Shown: positions 1-8,496 of the stretch, in pieces
Numbering within the stretch: position 1 is the stretch's first letter
How the letters are laid out: every line of letters begins with the position of its first letter
NCBI RefSeq assembly: GCF_021278965.1
Contig: NZ_CP065589.1
Coordinates: 3,725,001 to 3,789,000 of the forward strand
From: Chryseobacterium capnotolerans
GTDB lineage: Bacteria > Bacteroidota > Bacteroidia > Flavobacteriales > Weeksellaceae
Length of the DNA: 64,000 nucleotides
Direction of reading: 5' to 3'
Program-made: the position numbers and the translations under genes
Notes under the pieces: model-generated
Databases searched by the model: none
The model's input: the letters and a program-made list of their open reading frames with translations, nothing else
What the model was told of the DNA's origin: nothing

Positions 1-932
1 ACGGAGCTTTTGCCATCGGTGGAAATATGTGGGGCGGTAATGAAAAACAGGATTCTATTGACTCTATTCATGCTTCATTGGATCACGGAGTAACTTCTAT
101 TGACACGGCTCCTTTTTACGGTTTCGGATTAAGTGAAGAAATGATTGGTGAAGCCATTAAAGGAAAAGACCGTTCAAAAATCCAGTTGTTAACTAAATTT
201 GGTTTGGTATGGGACGGAAGCAACAACGGAAAAGGAGAATTTTTCTTTGATGCTGAAGAAGAAGGAAAATCAATTCCGGTTTATAAATTCGCTTCTAAAG
301 AAAACATCATTAAAGAAGTTGAAGAAAGCTTAAAAAGACTGGGTACTGATTATATCGACCTTTTACAGCTTCACTGGCCCGACAGCACAACAGCGATCAG
401 CGAGACTATGGAGGCCATGGAACTACTGATCCAACAAGGAAAAGTTCGTGCTGCCGGAGTAAGTAACTACAGTGTAGCCCAAATGGAAGAGGCTAACAGA
501 ACTTTACAATTAGCGAGCAACCAGGTTTCTTACAGTATGCTGAACCGTACTATTGAGACTGACCTTGTTCCTTATTCTTTAGAAAACAATTCAGGAATCA
601 TCGTTTACAGTCCGATGGAAAGAGGTCTTTTGACAGGTAAATATTTCAAGGATAACAAACTAAAAGACAACGACCACAGAAACGGCTATTTCTCTCAGTT
701 TGATTTAAATAAAGTAAAAAATTTCTTAGAAAAAATTGAACCTATCGCTCAGGAAAAAGGAGCCAGCCTTTCTCAACTGGTATTAAGATGGACTACCCTG
801 CAACCAGCAATCACAGTAGTATTGGCAGGAGCAAGAAACGCCCAGCAAGCTGTTGAAAATGCTAAAGCGATGGATATCACTCTTTCTCACGAAGAATTGA
901 ACTTCATCAATTCTGCTTTAAGCGAGATTTAA
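1..932 (+). CDS. Aldo/keto reductase, 5' end outside the window
   Basis: The reading frame is already open at the left edge (codons for G-A-F-A-I-G-G-N precede the first ATG at 27), so the N-terminal part of the barrel is missing. The visible part has the family signature DTAPFYGFGLSE with the catalytic Asp and Tyr, the TKFG lysine motif, and LQLHWPD carrying the active-site His. The C-terminal half has SPMERGLLTG and the NADP-binding GARNAQQ region. The family reduces aldehydes and ketones with NADPH in the cytosol; the substrate cannot be told from sequence. About 310 residues are visible and the family is usually 320-340, so only a short stretch is lost. It ends before a 360-bp gap. Confidence 0.9.
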   Translation, partial: GAFAIGGNMWGGNEKQDSIDSIHASLDHGVTSIDTAPFYGFGLSEEMIGEAIKGKDRSKIQLLTKFGLVWDGSNNGKGEFFFDAEEEGKSIPVYKFASKENIIKEVEESLKRLGTDYIDLLQLHWPDSTTAISETMEAMELLIQQGKVRAAGVSNYSVAQMEEANRTLQLASNQVSYSMLNRTIETDLVPYSLENNSGIIVYSPMERGLLTGKYFKDNKLKDNDHRNGYFSQFDLNKVKNFLEKIEPIAQEKGASLSQLVLRWTTLQPAITVVLAGARNAQQAVENAKAMDITLSHEELNFINSALSEI

Positions 933-1294
933 TATATAAGCTGGGAGCTGGAAGAGGGAGGACAGAAGTACTATGAGGTTATTAATAACTTTCAGTCCTT
1001 TGAACCCAATTATTATCAGACTGTAAGATGTAAATATGAAGTTGAAAATACTAGCGTGTATTGTTAACTTACAGTTTGTTAATTTAAATCATTACAACAA
1101 TCTGATCAATAAAATATCACTTGCTTACGGACTTCAAAAACTTCCCTCTTCCAACTTCCCTTCTTTTCAACCAAGAAAAATAAAATAGGAAGCATATTTA
1201 AATATACAGAATGCCAGTTGTTCATAGACTTCAACAACTCTCCTCCTCCAGCTTCCAACTTCCCTTATTAATTCACCCTATACATCATAAAAAA
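933..1294. other. Intergenic gap with degenerate CTTCC/GGAAG elements
   Basis: No convincing gene. Short purine/pyrimidine-rich blocks recur in opposite orientations: AGCTGGGAGCTGGAAGAGGG at 939-958, its pyrimidine counterpart at 1141-1163 (CTTCCCTCTTCCAACTTCCC), and another at 1241-1265. Related text occurs at 41857-41884. These look like a degenerate dispersed intergenic repeat. The reading frame of the next gene is open from 1211 through the last block, but that stretch has no coding character. Confidence 0.5.
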
Positions 1295-2263
1295 ATGAAA
1301 AAGAATCTGATCAAAATGTTCGGGTTAATCACCTTATTGACTATAAATAGTATTTCATTAAACGCTCAAATCCTTGTTAATCCAGAAGATCAATCATGGT
1401 ATCCTTCTGCTTACGGAGCTCAGGATGAAATAGGAGCTGCCAATTTATTAACACCCGAAGTAGTAAAACAAGCACTTGGATTGGTAAAACAAGGTAAAAC
1501 ATTAGCACTTGCTGTTCCTATTGATAAAAACTTACCCGCTTTCAGACACAGAAGTTTCAATCTATACAACATCCAACCCGGAGAACAGGGCGGAAAAAGT
1601 ATAGGTCCCAACAAGTTTACATTCAATGACGAATTAGTCAATGGATGGACAGGCGTAGGAACTCAGCTTAACGGGATTGGACATATCGGGATTGATAACG
1701 TTTACTATAACGGAAATAAAGCAACTGATTTTGTAACTGTAGAAGGTGTAAAAAAGCTAGGTGTTGAAAAAGTCCCCCCCTTTGTCACCAGAGGTATAGT
1801 CCTTGATATGGTGAGACATTATGGAAAAGCAATTGTGCCTGGTGGAACAGAATTTACTGTTGAAGATATCACAGCTGTTTTAAAGAAACAGGGTCTTACA
1901 CTAAGAAAAGGAGATGTTATTCTTTTCAATACGGGATGGCTCGAACTGATCGGTAAAGACAACAAACAGTTCTTAGAAACAGAACCTGGAATCGGGATGG
2001 AAGCTGCAAAATGGTTAGCTGACCAGGGCATTGTTGCTTTTGGTGGTGATACCTGGGCTTCAGAAGTATATCCCAACCCAAAAAGTAAAGAAGAGTTTCC
2101 CATCAACCAATATATGCTGGCTAAAAAAGGAATCTATAATCTGGAACTGATTGACAGCCGTCCTTTGGTTAAGCAAAAAGTTTGGGAATTTTTATTTGTA
2201 CTGGGGCAGCCTCTGTATGTAGGATCTACTCAGGTAAATGTGAATCCTGTCGCTATTTACTAA
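1295..2263 (+). CDS. Secreted cyclase-family (kynurenine-formamidase-like) metal hydrolase
   Basis: 322 residues from the ATG at 1295. I chose this start because it begins a good signal peptide (MKKNLIKMFGLITLLTINS... SLNAQ), whereas the upstream ATG at 1211 adds 28 residues from a CT-rich repeat. The core resembles the cyclase family (PF04199): W-Y-P...GAQDEIGAANLLTP near the mature N-terminus, a metal-site region GTQLNGIGHIGID in place of the classical HxGTHxDxPxH, and a later GDVILFNTGW followed by GIVAFGGDTWASE. Members hydrolyse amides or cyclic substrates. The periplasmic location is inferred from the signal peptide and the substrate is unknown. It is followed by a strong bidirectional terminator and stands alone. 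Confidence 0.75.
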   Translation: MKKNLIKMFGLITLLTINSISLNAQILVNPEDQSWYPSAYGAQDEIGAANLLTPEVVKQALGLVKQGKTLALAVPIDKNLPAFRHRSFNLYNIQPGEQGGKSIGPNKFTFNDELVNGWTGVGTQLNGIGHIGIDNVYYNGNKATDFVTVEGVKKLGVEKVPPFVTRGIVLDMVRHYGKAIVPGGTEFTVEDITAVLKKQGLTLRKGDVILFNTGWLELIGKDNKQFLETEPGIGMEAAKWLADQGIVAFGGDTWASEVYPNPKSKEEFPINQYMLAKKGIYNLELIDSRPLVKQKVWEFLFVLGQPLYVGSTQVNVNPVAIY

Positions 2264-2409
2264 AGATAGAGATCTCGCTTAAAACCTATAACATACTAAA
2301 AAAGAGAGACAACGTAATTCCGGTTTTGAAAAAATAAAACTAACCTTTAGAATTTATTTTAGAATTAATCCTTAAAACAGGGTTACAATCTCACTTTGCT
2401 TCTTGCATT

Positions 2410-2441
2410 AAACTAGCCTTTCAGTTTTGAAAGGCTAGTTT
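2410..2441. terminator. Bidirectional terminator hairpin
   Basis: Arms AAACTAGCCTTTCA and TGAAAGGCTAGTTT pair perfectly around a TTT(T) loop, with A/T-rich flanks on both sides. It lies between the convergent genes ending at 2263 and 2523, as expected for a shared terminator. Confidence 0.8.
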
Positions 2442-2522
2442 ATTAAATAAAGTAAATGTCTGTAAATGATGCAGGCTTCATTAATCTCCCATTCCAAACT
2501 CCCCAGCATCCATACTTTGCCA

Positions 2523-2966
2523 TTATTTTGCTATCGGCATATGTGTACTGATAGCAATTCTATTCCATGCATTGATCGTCACAATCGCCATAATAATCTG
2601 TGCAATCTGATTGTTATCAAAAAATGATTTTGCTTTCTGATAGGTTTCTTCAGTTAATCCTTTGTCACTTATCAATGTAATCTCTTCTGTCATTGCCAAA
2701 AGCACCTGTTCTTCTTCTGTAAAAAACTCCTTGGCTTCTGTCCACCCATCTAAAATGAAGATTCTTTGTGGTGTTTCCCCATATTTAAGAGCATCTTTTG
2801 TATGCATATCAAGGCAAAAAGCACATTTATTAATCTGTGAAGCTCTGATTTTAATTAATTCCTTCTGAATATGGGTTAAAGAAGTGGTTTGTAAATATCC
2901 TTCTAATCCCATCATTGCTTTGTACGCTGCTGAATCTACTGTTGCAATATTTAATCTTGCGCTCAT
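2523..2966 (-). CDS. AhpD/carboxymuconolactone decarboxylase-like peroxidase
   Basis: 147 residues, typical for the family. The motif CAFCLDMHTKDA near residues 53-64 has the CxxC plus following His of AhpD-like alkylhydroperoxidases, which reduce peroxides through a redox-active Cys pair. The rest is helical, as expected. It begins 5 bp after the end of the DoxX-like gene and is very probably co-transcribed with it and with the Crp-family regulator, suggesting a small stress-response unit. That operon role is inferred from spacing. Confidence 0.85.
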   Translation of the reverse strand: MSARLNIATVDSAAYKAMMGLEGYLQTTSLTHIQKELIKIRASQINKCAFCLDMHTKDALKYGETPQRIFILDGWTEAKEFFTEEEQVLLAMTEEITLISDKGLTEETYQKAKSFFDNNQIAQIIMAIVTINAWNRIAISTHMPIAK

Positions 2967-2971
2967 TATAT

Positions 2972-3402
2972 TTATTTTTTGGTTAATTGATCAATACTAA
3001 AAGAATATCCTTGCTGAACAGCTAATAAAAGAGCCGCAGCACTTCCCACCCAGACTGAATAATTGAGTGGGGCCTTAGAACCTAATGCAATTGTCATTGA
3101 TACGGCGAAAATCAGCAATAAAATACTGCTTCCATAAGCTGCAATTCTGGTTTTAAAACCTACGATCAGCAATAATGGAAATAGAATTTCAAAAAATGTG
3201 GCAGCATACGTGGAGAAAGTACTCAAAGCTTCAGGAAGAAAAAGGTCAGTGATCTTGTGTATTCTTCAAAACTCTTCATATTTCCCCATGATGAATTTTC
3301 TGCACTCCACCATCCGAATCGGTCGGCTACTGCGGAAAGCATCGTTACAGAAAGAGCCAGTCTTAAAAATAGCTGTGGAAATTGATTTTGTGTATTTGTC
3401 AT
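2972..3402 (-). pseudogene. DoxX-family membrane protein, frame broken by one base
   Basis: Read with one base added, 2972-3402 gives a 143-residue DoxX-like protein. The N-terminal part (from ATG at 3402: MTNTQNQFPQLFLRLALSVT...) runs into a stop in the given sequence, and the C-terminal membrane part continues in another frame. The break lies in the A5 run at about 3239-3243 (T5 on the coding strand); one more base restores T-F-F-L-P-E-A-L-S-T-F. Three or four membrane helices are visible (FFEILFPLLLIVGF, GSSILLLIFAVSM, AALLLAVQQG). DoxX proteins are membrane components linked to redox or sulfur metabolism. The partner CxxC peroxidase downstream fits this. The break may well be a sequencing error. 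Confidence 0.75.
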
Positions 3403-3465
3403 TGCATTAGCTTTTAATCACATGACAAATTTCCGATATCTGATCCGTAAAAAACTTAAACTGGT

Positions 3466-4038
3466 TTAAGAACGTAATTTTGCTTTGATTTCACTTAAAT
3501 ATTCCGGAGTAAAACCAAGAAATGAAGCGATGAGATATTGAGGAATCCTTTGTATAAACCAGGGATACAGCGTACTGAAATGTACATACAACTCTTCCCT
3601 TGAATATTCAGTAAGGTAGCGGAGTTTTCTTTCCGAAGCAGCATAAGCCCTTTGATAGATAATTCTGAAATATTTTTCCATCTCAGGATGTTTTTCAAGC
3701 AACAGTTCCTGACTTTTAAAATCAATGACAAGAATGGTAGATTTTTCTACAGACTGAATGTTGAAATCTGTCTGCAACTGTCTTTCATAAGCAAATGTAT
3801 CAGTAATCCACCAGTTTTCAATAGCAAACTGTGTTGTATGCTCTACTCCTTTTTCATTAATAAAATATTTTCTCAGGCAGCCTTCCACCACAAAATACAT
3901 ATTCCTGCAAACCTCTCCTTCCAGCATCAGACTTTGTTTTTTCTTCACCTTCAATACTTCAAAAAATGAAAAAACTGAACGATACTCTTCGTCAGTTACT
4001 GTAATGAATTTATTTAAATGTGCCTTGAAATTATCCAT
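3466..4038 (-). CDS. Crp/Fnr-family transcriptional regulator
   Basis: 190 residues, the usual length of the Bacteroidetes Crp-like subgroup. The N-terminal half is a cyclic-nucleotide-binding-type beta barrel (KKKQSLMLEGEVCRNMYFVVEGCLRKY, here only described by its pattern V-x-E-G-C-L-R). The C-terminal part ends in a short helix-turn-helix segment (YLIASFLGFTPEYLSEIKAKL). It does not show the Cys cluster of Fnr. It lies 63 bp upstream of and in the same direction as the DoxX and AhpD-like genes, so it may regulate that unit. The effector is unknown; many members of this subgroup lack the cAMP-contact residues. Confidence 0.85.
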   Translation of the reverse strand: MDNFKAHLNKFITVTDEEYRSVFSFFEVLKVKKKQSLMLEGEVCRNMYFVVEGCLRKYFINEKGVEHTTQFAIENWWITDTFAYERQLQTDFNIQSVEKSTILVIDFKSQELLLEKHPEMEKYFRIIYQRAYAASERKLRYLTEYSREELYVHFSTLYPWFIQRIPQYLIASFLGFTPEYLSEIKAKLRS

Positions 4039-4085
4039 CTTTAGAATTGAATACTCAAACTTAACTTTATTTTTTTAGTTTTACA

Positions 4086-4468
4086 ATGACAAAATATGAA
4101 ATCATGGAACTCGTTGCTAAAATTCTGATCGCAGTTGTTGCACTGGAACATCTCTATATTCTTTGGATGGAAATGTTCGCATGGGAAACCAAAGGAAAAG
4201 AAGTTTTCAAAGCTGCCTTACCTGCTGAAATGTTTAAACCTACAAAAGGGTTGGCCGCCAATCAGGGATTATACAACGGTTTTCTGGCTGCCGGGCTTAT
4301 CTGGTCTTTTCTGATTAAAGATCCACAATGGCAGGATAATATTGCACTTTTCTTTTTAGGATGTGTGGCTATAGCGGGTATTTATGGTGCTGTTTCTGCT
4401 ACAAAGAAAATCTTTTTGTTCAGGCACTTCCAGCTTTATTAGCCATTATTGCTGTTTTGCTGAAGTAA
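4086..4468 (+). pseudogene. DUF1304 membrane protein, C-terminus shifted by one base
   Basis: The frame from ATG 4086 encodes a DUF1304 protein (LEHLYILWMEMFAW near residues 21-34, then G-L-A-A-N-Q-G-L-Y-N-G-F-L-A-A-G). It is about 127 residues with four predicted membrane helices. In the given sequence the last helix is replaced by RHFQLY and a stop at 4442. One extra T in the T5 run near 4412-4416 restores F-V-Q-A-L-P-A-L-L-A-I-I-A-V-L-L-K and a stop at 4466-4468, matching the expected hydrophobic end. Function of the family is unknown. The gene is divergent from the Crp regulator, 47 bp away. Confidence 0.75.
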
Positions 4469-4477
4469 TTGCATTGA

Positions 4478-4614
4478 TCATTTTGTAAGGATTTTCTCCA
4501 AAAAATCAGGATTATCAAACCACTTTTATCTTTAATGATAAAGGAAAATTTACCATGAGTATTTCGTTCCATAACATAACTTAAAACCAGCTTTTTAGGT
4601 CCCCAAAAATCCAT
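4478..4614 (-). CDS. Small unrecognised ORF (about 45 residues), possibly frameshifted
   Basis: An ATG at 4614 opens M-D-F-W-G-P-K-K-L-V-L-S-Y-V-M-E-R and continues with a plausible soluble sequence. In the literal frame it runs on to 4420 with a hydrophobic, unlikely tail overlapping the DUF1304 gene. If one base is added near 4516-4518 it ends F-D-N-P-D-F-L-E-K-I-L-T-K with a stop at 4478-4480, just past the corrected DUF1304 stop. I do not recognise the family; it may be the remnant of a longer gene. Confidence 0.3.
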
Positions 4615-4845
4615 TTAAAATAAAATTCGTAAATTTGCAACGCCGTAAAAATCTGATACACAGGTTTTTTATACTGGCCTGCATTTTGATGAAATGTATG
4701 AATTCAAGTTGTTCTGTACACATATCTTTTATTACCTCATCAGTAATTTAATTATAGAATTCATGTAAAAGATTAATTTATTTTTACATAAGACACTCTT
4801 TTTCTAGAGTAAAATCTATTGAAATATTTAAAATAAACATAAGGC

Positions 4846-4871
4846 TAAGGGCTTTATGCTCTTATTTTTTT
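4846..4871 (+). terminator. Orphan terminator-like hairpin
   Basis: TAAGGGC and GCTCTTA form a seven-pair stem (one G-U) around TTTAT, followed immediately by T7. It reads on the plus strand, yet no plus-strand gene ends just upstream, the nearest being DUF1304 ending at 4468. Confidence 0.5.
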
Positions 4872-4943
4872 GTTATAAGCTTTTATCATTATAAGCTTGG
4901 CAAATTATTTTTTATACTCGTCACCCAAAGAACAACACCAAAA

Positions 4944-4986
4944 GATTAAATGTTTAATCACGTAATGATATACCAGATTGTATATC
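4944..4986. promoter_or_regulatory. Two inverted repeats before the betaine importer, candidate operators
   Basis: GATTAAA-TG-TTTAATC at 4944-4959 and GATATAC-CAGATT-GTATATC at 4967-4986 are both perfect seven-base dyads. They lie 7 bp apart and 24 bp before the ATG at 5011. Their position suggests an operator for osmotic or substrate control of the importer; no regulator gene lies beside them, so this is inference. Confidence 0.4.
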
Positions 4987-5010
4987 AATTATTAATTAAA
5001 AATTCTGAAT

Positions 5011-6261
5011 ATGGAAAAAAATGAAAACAGTAGAAAAGTAAAACTTAAAGTTGAAGATCTGACTATTATCTTTGGTAAAAACAAAGAAAAAGCACAGGAA
5101 CTTTTAGACAAAGGTTTTTCCAAAAAGGAAATTCTTGAAAAAACAGGCTGTACAGTAGGAATCAACAAAGCGAGTTTTGAGATCTATGAAGGGGAATTCT
5201 TTGTTATCATGGGTTTGTCCGGAAGCGGAAAATCTACCTTACTGCGTTGTCTTAACAGGCTGAATGAGCCTACTTCGGGTAAAGTATATATCAATGACGA
5301 TGATATTACCGGTAAAAACAATAAAGAACTTCTGGAAGTAAGAAGAACAGAGATGAGCATGGTATTTCAAAAATTTGGATTACTTCCCCATCATAACATC
5401 TTAGATAATGCAGGGTTCGGACTTGAAATCCGAGGTGAAAGCAAAGCCTCTCGGGATGAAAAAGCGCAGAAAGCCCTGGATATTGTTGGCTTAAACGGTT
5501 TCGAAAACCAATATCCTTCACAACTCTCTGGGGGAATGCAGCAAAGAGTAGGATTAGCAAGAGCTTTGGCCAATGATCCGGAAGTATTGTTGATGGATGA
5601 AGCTTTCTCGGCACTTGATCCTTTGATAAAATCTGAAATGCAGGATCAGATGCTGGAACTGCAAAACACTTTACAAAAAACCATTGTTTTCATTACCCAT
5701 GATTTGGATGAAGCCATTAAAATCGGAGACCGTATCGTCATTATGAAAGATGGGGTTATAGAGCAGATAGGAAGTGCTGAGGATATTTTAACCAACCCAG
5801 CAAGTGACTATGTAAAGGCATTTGTAGAGAAAGTAGACCGTAAAACAATTATCACCGCAAGATCTTTAATGTTTGATAAAGCAACCGTTGTACGTTTTAG
5901 GAAAGACGGTCCCGAAGGCGCTTTAAGAAAAATGAGAGCAACAGGATTAGAAAACTTACCTGTTGTAGATTTCCAAAACAAATTCCTTGGTTTTGTAACG
6001 CTTAACGACGTTGTCAGAATTGCCAAAAAGAAAGAACCTACGGTGGAATCCATTATCAATAGTAATGTACCTTCTGTTTATCCTGAAGTAACGGTAGAAG
6101 AAATGCTGCCTTTAATTTCAGGAAGTAAATCTGCCATTGCTGTTGTAGATGAAAACAATAAATTTTTAGGTCTTGTTACCCAATTATCTCTTGTCATAGA
6201 AGCTACCAAATTTAACGAAGAAGAAATCATTGAATTAAAAGAAATCGCAAACAACCAATAA
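5011..6261 (+). CDS. proV: Glycine betaine/proline ABC importer, ATPase subunit with CBS domains
   Basis: 416 residues. The ATPase domain (about 10-270) has Walker A GLSGSGKST at 68-76, the signature LSGGMQQRVG, Walker B LLMDEAFSALD and the H-loop ITHDLDEA. The opening segment with FGKNKEKAQELLDKGFSK is the N-terminal extension usual in ProV/OpuAA. The C-terminal part (about 275-410) is a pair of CBS domains, the ionic-strength sensor of osmoregulatory OpuA-type importers. It powers uptake of compatible solutes. The permease gene follows after 1 bp and the binding protein 1 bp after that, so this is a classic three-gene operon. Confidence 0.95.
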   Translation: MEKNENSRKVKLKVEDLTIIFGKNKEKAQELLDKGFSKKEILEKTGCTVGINKASFEIYEGEFFVIMGLSGSGKSTLLRCLNRLNEPTSGKVYINDDDITGKNNKELLEVRRTEMSMVFQKFGLLPHHNILDNAGFGLEIRGESKASRDEKAQKALDIVGLNGFENQYPSQLSGGMQQRVGLARALANDPEVLLMDEAFSALDPLIKSEMQDQMLELQNTLQKTIVFITHDLDEAIKIGDRIVIMKDGVIEQIGSAEDILTNPASDYVKAFVEKVDRKTIITARSLMFDKATVVRFRKDGPEGALRKMRATGLENLPVVDFQNKFLGFVTLNDVVRIAKKKEPTVESIINSNVPSVYPEVTVEEMLPLISGSKSAIAVVDENNKFLGLVTQLSLVIEATKFNEEEIIELKEIANNQ

Positions 6262-6262
6262 G

Positions 6263-7090
6263 ATGAATAAAATTATAGATATAGGTCAATATGTAGAAAC
6301 TGCAATCAATTGGCTCACAGAAAATGGGAAACCTGTATTTGATGTTATAAAGCATATAGGAAACTCCTCGATCATGGGGATTGAATGGGTATTGATAAAC
6401 ACTCCTTTTTATGTAATTATCCTCTTCATTACCCTTTTAGCATTATGGAAAGCCGGAAAAGGTATTGCCATTGTTACAGCAGCAGGGCTGAGTTTGATAT
6501 TTATGATGGGATTATGGAAAGAAACGATGGAAACATTGGCACTTATCTTCGTAGCAACCATCACAGCTCTTGTTCTTTCTATCCCTCTTGGAATTTTAGC
6601 CGCTAAAAACAAAATCGCAGCAAAAATTATCCGCCCTTTACTGGATTTAATGCAAACTATGCCCGCCTTCGTTTACCTGATTCCTGCTGTCCTATTTTTC
6701 AGTATCGGAAAAGTACCCGGTGCTTTTGCAACCATCATTTTTGCTATGCCGCCAGCGGTACGTTTAACAACATTGGGAATTGAATCTGTACCGAAAGATA
6801 TTGTAGAAGCAGCCCGTGCTTTTGGAGCAACCAACCGTCAGATATTATTTAAAGTAGAACTTCCTCTGGCCATGAAAACTATTTTAACAGGGGTTAACCA
6901 AACCATACTCTTATCATTATCCATGGTTGTGATTGCCGGAATGATTGCTGCAGGCGGATTAGGAGAAAAAGTTTTGGAAGGAATTAATAATCTGGATATC
7001 GGACTTGGATTTGAAAGCGGACTTTCCGTTGTTATTTTAGCGATTATCCTCGATAGGATTACCCAGGGATTTGTAAAGAAAAAACAATAA
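6263..7090 (+). CDS. proW: Glycine betaine ABC importer, permease subunit
   Basis: 275 residues with about six or seven membrane helices (for example FYVIILFITLLALW and AIVTAAGLSLIFMMGLW). The binding-protein-dependent transport signature is visible as EAARAFGATNRQILFKVELPLA, the cytoplasmic loop that contacts the ATPase; LDLMQTMPAFVYLIP is typical of ProW/OpuAB. It forms the inner-membrane channel for betaine or proline betaine. It sits 1 bp after the ATPase gene and 1 bp before the binding protein gene. Confidence 0.95.
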   Translation: MNKIIDIGQYVETAINWLTENGKPVFDVIKHIGNSSIMGIEWVLINTPFYVIILFITLLALWKAGKGIAIVTAAGLSLIFMMGLWKETMETLALIFVATITALVLSIPLGILAAKNKIAAKIIRPLLDLMQTMPAFVYLIPAVLFFSIGKVPGAFATIIFAMPPAVRLTTLGIESVPKDIVEAARAFGATNRQILFKVELPLAMKTILTGVNQTILLSLSMVVIAGMIAAGGLGEKVLEGINNLDIGLGFESGLSVVILAIILDRITQGFVKKKQ

Positions 7091-7091
7091 G

Positions 7092-7945
7092 ATGAAACAA
7101 TTAAAATATCTATTTTTTCCCATTTTAATGATCGCACTGGCTGCATTACATTCATGTGGAAACATAAAAAACTCTAAATATATTACCATAGGAATGGTAG
7201 ATGGCTGGGCTGAAGATGTAGCGATGACTCATGTTGCCAAAGCCATTCTGGACCAGCAGGGCTATCATGTCATTATTCAGAAAGCTTCTACAGATATGAT
7301 TCTGGCTTCAATGAATAATGAAGATACCGACCTTTTATGGGAGTCTGGCTTCCTTACACCCACGCTAAAAAGCTGGCTAAATTTCCTGGATTAACACATC
7401 TTGGAACCAATTATGACAATGGCCGCATTGGATTGGTAGTCCCTGAATATGTTCCTATTCAGTCTATTGAAGACCTTAACCAACATCAGGAACAGTTCAA
7501 TCACAGAATTATCGGGATTGAAAAAGGTGCAGGATTGACGACAGGAACAGATAAAGCGATTATTGATTATAAGCTTGATTACAAACAAATCAATTCCTCC
7601 ACCATTGCCATGATCACCGAATTACAGAACGCTATACAGCGTAAACAATGGATTGTGGTAACAGGATGGCAGCCCCACTGGATGTTTGGTAAAATGAAAC
7701 TTAAGTTTCTTGACGATCCTAAAAAAATATTTGGTGAAGCAGAACAGATCAAAACCTATGCGAGAAAAAGCTTTAGTACAGATCATCCGGAACTGGCAAA
7801 ATTCTTTTCTAAACTCCATTTTGATGATGAAACGATGTCTGATCTTTTAATCCAAATGGAACACAGTAAAAATAAAGAAGCCACTGCACAAAAATGGGTG
7901 GAAGAACATGCTGAACTGGTCAATACCTGGTTAGATAAAAAATAA
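7092..7945 (+). pseudogene. Glycine betaine ABC importer, substrate-binding lipoprotein, frame broken by one base
   Basis: An OpuAC/ProX-type protein of about 284 residues in two frames. The first part starts with a lipoprotein signal (MKQLKYLFFPILMIALAALHSCG, lipobox L-H-S-C) and covers I-G-M-V-D-G-W-A-E-D to N-N-E-D-T-D-L-L-W. The second covers V-W-L-P-Y-T-H-A-K-K through L-V-N-T-W-L-D-K-K. The switch lies within 7337-7345, probably the GGG at 7339-7341. The aromatic residues expected to form the betaine cage are present (W in DGWAED, W in GVWLP, W in WQPHW). One added base makes the gene whole, so this may be a sequencing error. It anchors outside the inner membrane and delivers substrate to ProW. 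Confidence 0.85.
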
Positions 7946-7970
7946 TTCGACCAATCAGCTGTGATAATCA

Positions 7971-8004
7971 AAAATCCTCAACTCTATTGTAGTCTGAGGA
8001 TTTT
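7971..8004. terminator. Bidirectional terminator hairpin
   Basis: AAAATCCTCA (7971-7980) pairs with TGAGGATTTT (7995-8004), followed by more T on the plus strand and preceded by A on the other. It lies between the convergent betaine operon and HxlR gene. Confidence 0.75.
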
Positions 8005-8015
8005 TTATTGCCTTT

Positions 8016-8405
8016 TTAAGATGCAGAAGAGTTCATCGATTTCTTGACCTTCTCCCTATGAAGCAACCCCCAGTTCACCAGTGTCTCTGTTACCGGAAGT
8101 ACTGATTTTCCATATTCTGTAACCGCATAGGTAACCGTAATAGGTTTGGTATCCTGAATTGTTCTTGTAATCAGAAGGTTTGTTTCCAATTCTTTCAATT
8201 CCTTACTCAGCATTTTAGCAGAAATTCCGTCAATACCACGTTCAAGCTTTTTAAAATGAATCTGCTGATCCGTTCTGTTGGTCAGATAACGAAGGATCAT
8301 CAATTTCCATTTTCCACCAAGAACATCCAGACTATCCCGCATAGCGAATAATTCCTCAGTACAGGTTGCTTCTCTTTCGGTTCCGTTTTCAATAATTTTT
8401 GCCAT
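8016..8405 (-). CDS. HxlR-family winged-helix regulator
   Basis: 129 residues from the ATG at 8405 (MAKIIENGTERE); the in-frame ATG at 8435 would place the start inside the repeated TAACTAGTA boxes, so I prefer the inner one. The HxlR core is clear: C-T-E-E-L...DVLGGKWKLMILRYL, then the recognition region G-I-S-A-K-M-L-S-K-E-L-K-E-L. A Cys early in the domain is typical of redox-sensing members such as YodB and HypR. It is divergent from an NADPH:quinone oxidoreductase-like gene, the usual target of such regulators. Confidence 0.9.
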   Translation of the reverse strand: MAKIIENGTEREATCTEELFAMRDSLDVLGGKWKLMILRYLTNRTDQQIHFKKLERGIDGISAKMLSKELKELETNLLITRTIQDTKPITVTYAVTEYGKSVLPVTETLVNWGLLHREKVKKSMNSSAS

Positions 8406-8421
8406 AATAGTTTCATCAAGG

Positions 8422-8448
8422 TAACTAGTAACCATTTGTTAACTAGTA
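8422..8448. promoter_or_regulatory. Direct repeat TAACTAGTA, candidate HxlR operator
   Basis: TAACTAGTA occurs at 8422-8430 and again at 8440-8448, 18 bp apart, so both copies lie on one face of the helix. They sit just before the HxlR start and upstream of the divergent oxidoreductase promoter. Autoregulation and control of the neighbour are inferred. Confidence 0.45.
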
Positions 8449-8471
8449 GCAAATATAAACTATTCCCGTTT

Positions 8472-8479
8472 TACATTTG
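8472..8479 (+). promoter_or_regulatory. Flavobacterial minus-7 element for the oxidoreductase gene
   Basis: TACATTTG matches the TAnnTTTG consensus of Bacteroidetes promoters and lies 17 bp before the ATG at 8497. Confidence 0.5.
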
Positions 8480-8496
8480 TACATCAAATTAACAAT

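Larger units (their letters stand above)
4615..5010. other. Gene-free leader upstream of the betaine importer
   Basis: No gene of normal size is seen in these 396 bp. It holds a promoter-like TAAATTTG at 4630-4637, a terminator-like hairpin at 4846-4864 followed by seven T, and two perfect inverted repeats at 4944-4959 and 4967-4986 (all listed separately). The part from about 4640 to 4871 could be a short non-coding transcript. Confidence 0.5.

Noticed and set aside
1420..2106. Open minus-strand frames inside the cyclase gene
   Set aside because: They are antisense shadows with no coding character or family match.
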